Shown: piece by piece, positions 32,120 to 32,196 of the stretch | How the letters are laid out: every line of letters begins with the position of its first letter | How positions within the stretch are numbered: the first letter of the stretch is position 1 | NCBI GenBank assembly: GCA_022511295.1 | Contig: JAFLRT010000017.1 | Span: 1 to 32,196 of the forward strand | Direction: 5' to 3' | Source of the DNA: Alistipes sp. | Lineage (GTDB): Bacteria; Bacteroidota; Bacteroidia; Bacteroidales; Rikenellaceae | DNA: 32,196 nt | Notes under the pieces: model-generated | The model's database searches: none | What the model was told of the DNA's origin: nothing | The model's input: the letters and a program-made list of their open reading frames with translations, nothing else | Position numbers and translations under genes: made by a program

Positions 32120-32196
32120 CGTGTCGGCGTTCGATGTATCGGCGACACAGACATAGAAAGTGTTTTCGCACTGTCCCTGTCGGAAATGTGGACGTT
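32120..32196 (+). other. 5' part of a structured transcript (RNA gene or mRNA leader), cut by the window edge
   Basis: Downstream of the edge promoter, GTGTCG (32120-32125) can pair with CGACAC further on (near 32144-32149). The stretch AAGTG-TTTTCG-CACT forms a second short hairpin inside GACA...TGTC. No credible coding frame begins here. It could be the leader of a regulated gene or a non-coding RNA, and I do not recognise a known family. Confidence 0.35.

Noticed and set aside
32120..32155. Short GTG-initiated frame of 11 codons just after the edge promoter
   Set aside because: A leader peptide is conceivable, but GTG start, short length and lack of any attenuator-like codon run make it no better than chance.

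Overview
The window is chromosomal DNA from a member of the Bacteroidales (Bacteroidota). Three things show this. There is a SusC/SusD outer-membrane pair. Families largely confined to this phylum are present (DUF4831, a head-GIN/DUF2807 protein, paired PspC proteins with a PadR regulator, an OmpA-like porin with a coiled coil). At many gene starts the promoters follow the Bacteroidota pattern TTTG-N19/20-TAnnTTTG. I cannot fix the family or genus. I saw no phage, insertion sequence, CRISPR array or rRNA.

Layout, left to right. Positions 1-2340 (minus) hold korA and the 5' part of korB, the 2-oxoglutarate:ferredoxin oxidoreductase, with korB running off the left edge. Positions 2548-7113 (minus) hold a susC-susD nutrient-uptake pair with no enzymes or sensor beside it, closed by a long hairpin. 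From one divergent intergenic region a plus-strand PspC-PadR-PspC membrane-stress module (7386-9502) is read. It is followed by pfkA and an adenosine-kinase-like PfkB kinase (9651-11680). A bidirectional terminator separates these from a minus-strand sugar-phosphate-type nucleotidyltransferase (11824-12732). Back-to-back promoters near 12764-12834 also drive a plus-strand operon: a degenerate LytM/M23 protein, dxr (isoprenoids), rseP (site-2 protease) and radA (recombination), 12843-17591.

Convergent to radA is a tight eight-gene minus-strand operon (23111 down to 17608). In transcription order it is: short YbbR-like membrane protein, coaE, folP, lolD-like ABC ATPase, TIGR02757 protein, trmN6-like methyltransferase, DUF4831 protein and AlkD-like HEAT protein. 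Most of these genes overlap or lie within 40 bases of each other. Next comes a divergently arranged double-strand-break resection pair: addB-like (minus, second gene of a unit led by a head-GIN protein) and addA-like (plus, 26935-30108). The right end has ompA with a near-ideal promoter, a tRNA-Gln(UUG) with its own promoter and terminator, and at the edge another promoter whose transcript begins with a stem-loop and leaves the window.

Most of the window is housekeeping or envelope biology. The most unusual points are the metal-ligand-like His/Cys/Asp tail on the second PspC protein, the LytM protein that has lost every zinc ligand, a four-copy heptanucleotide repeat across the dxr stop codon and rseP start, and the structured transcript cut by the right edge.
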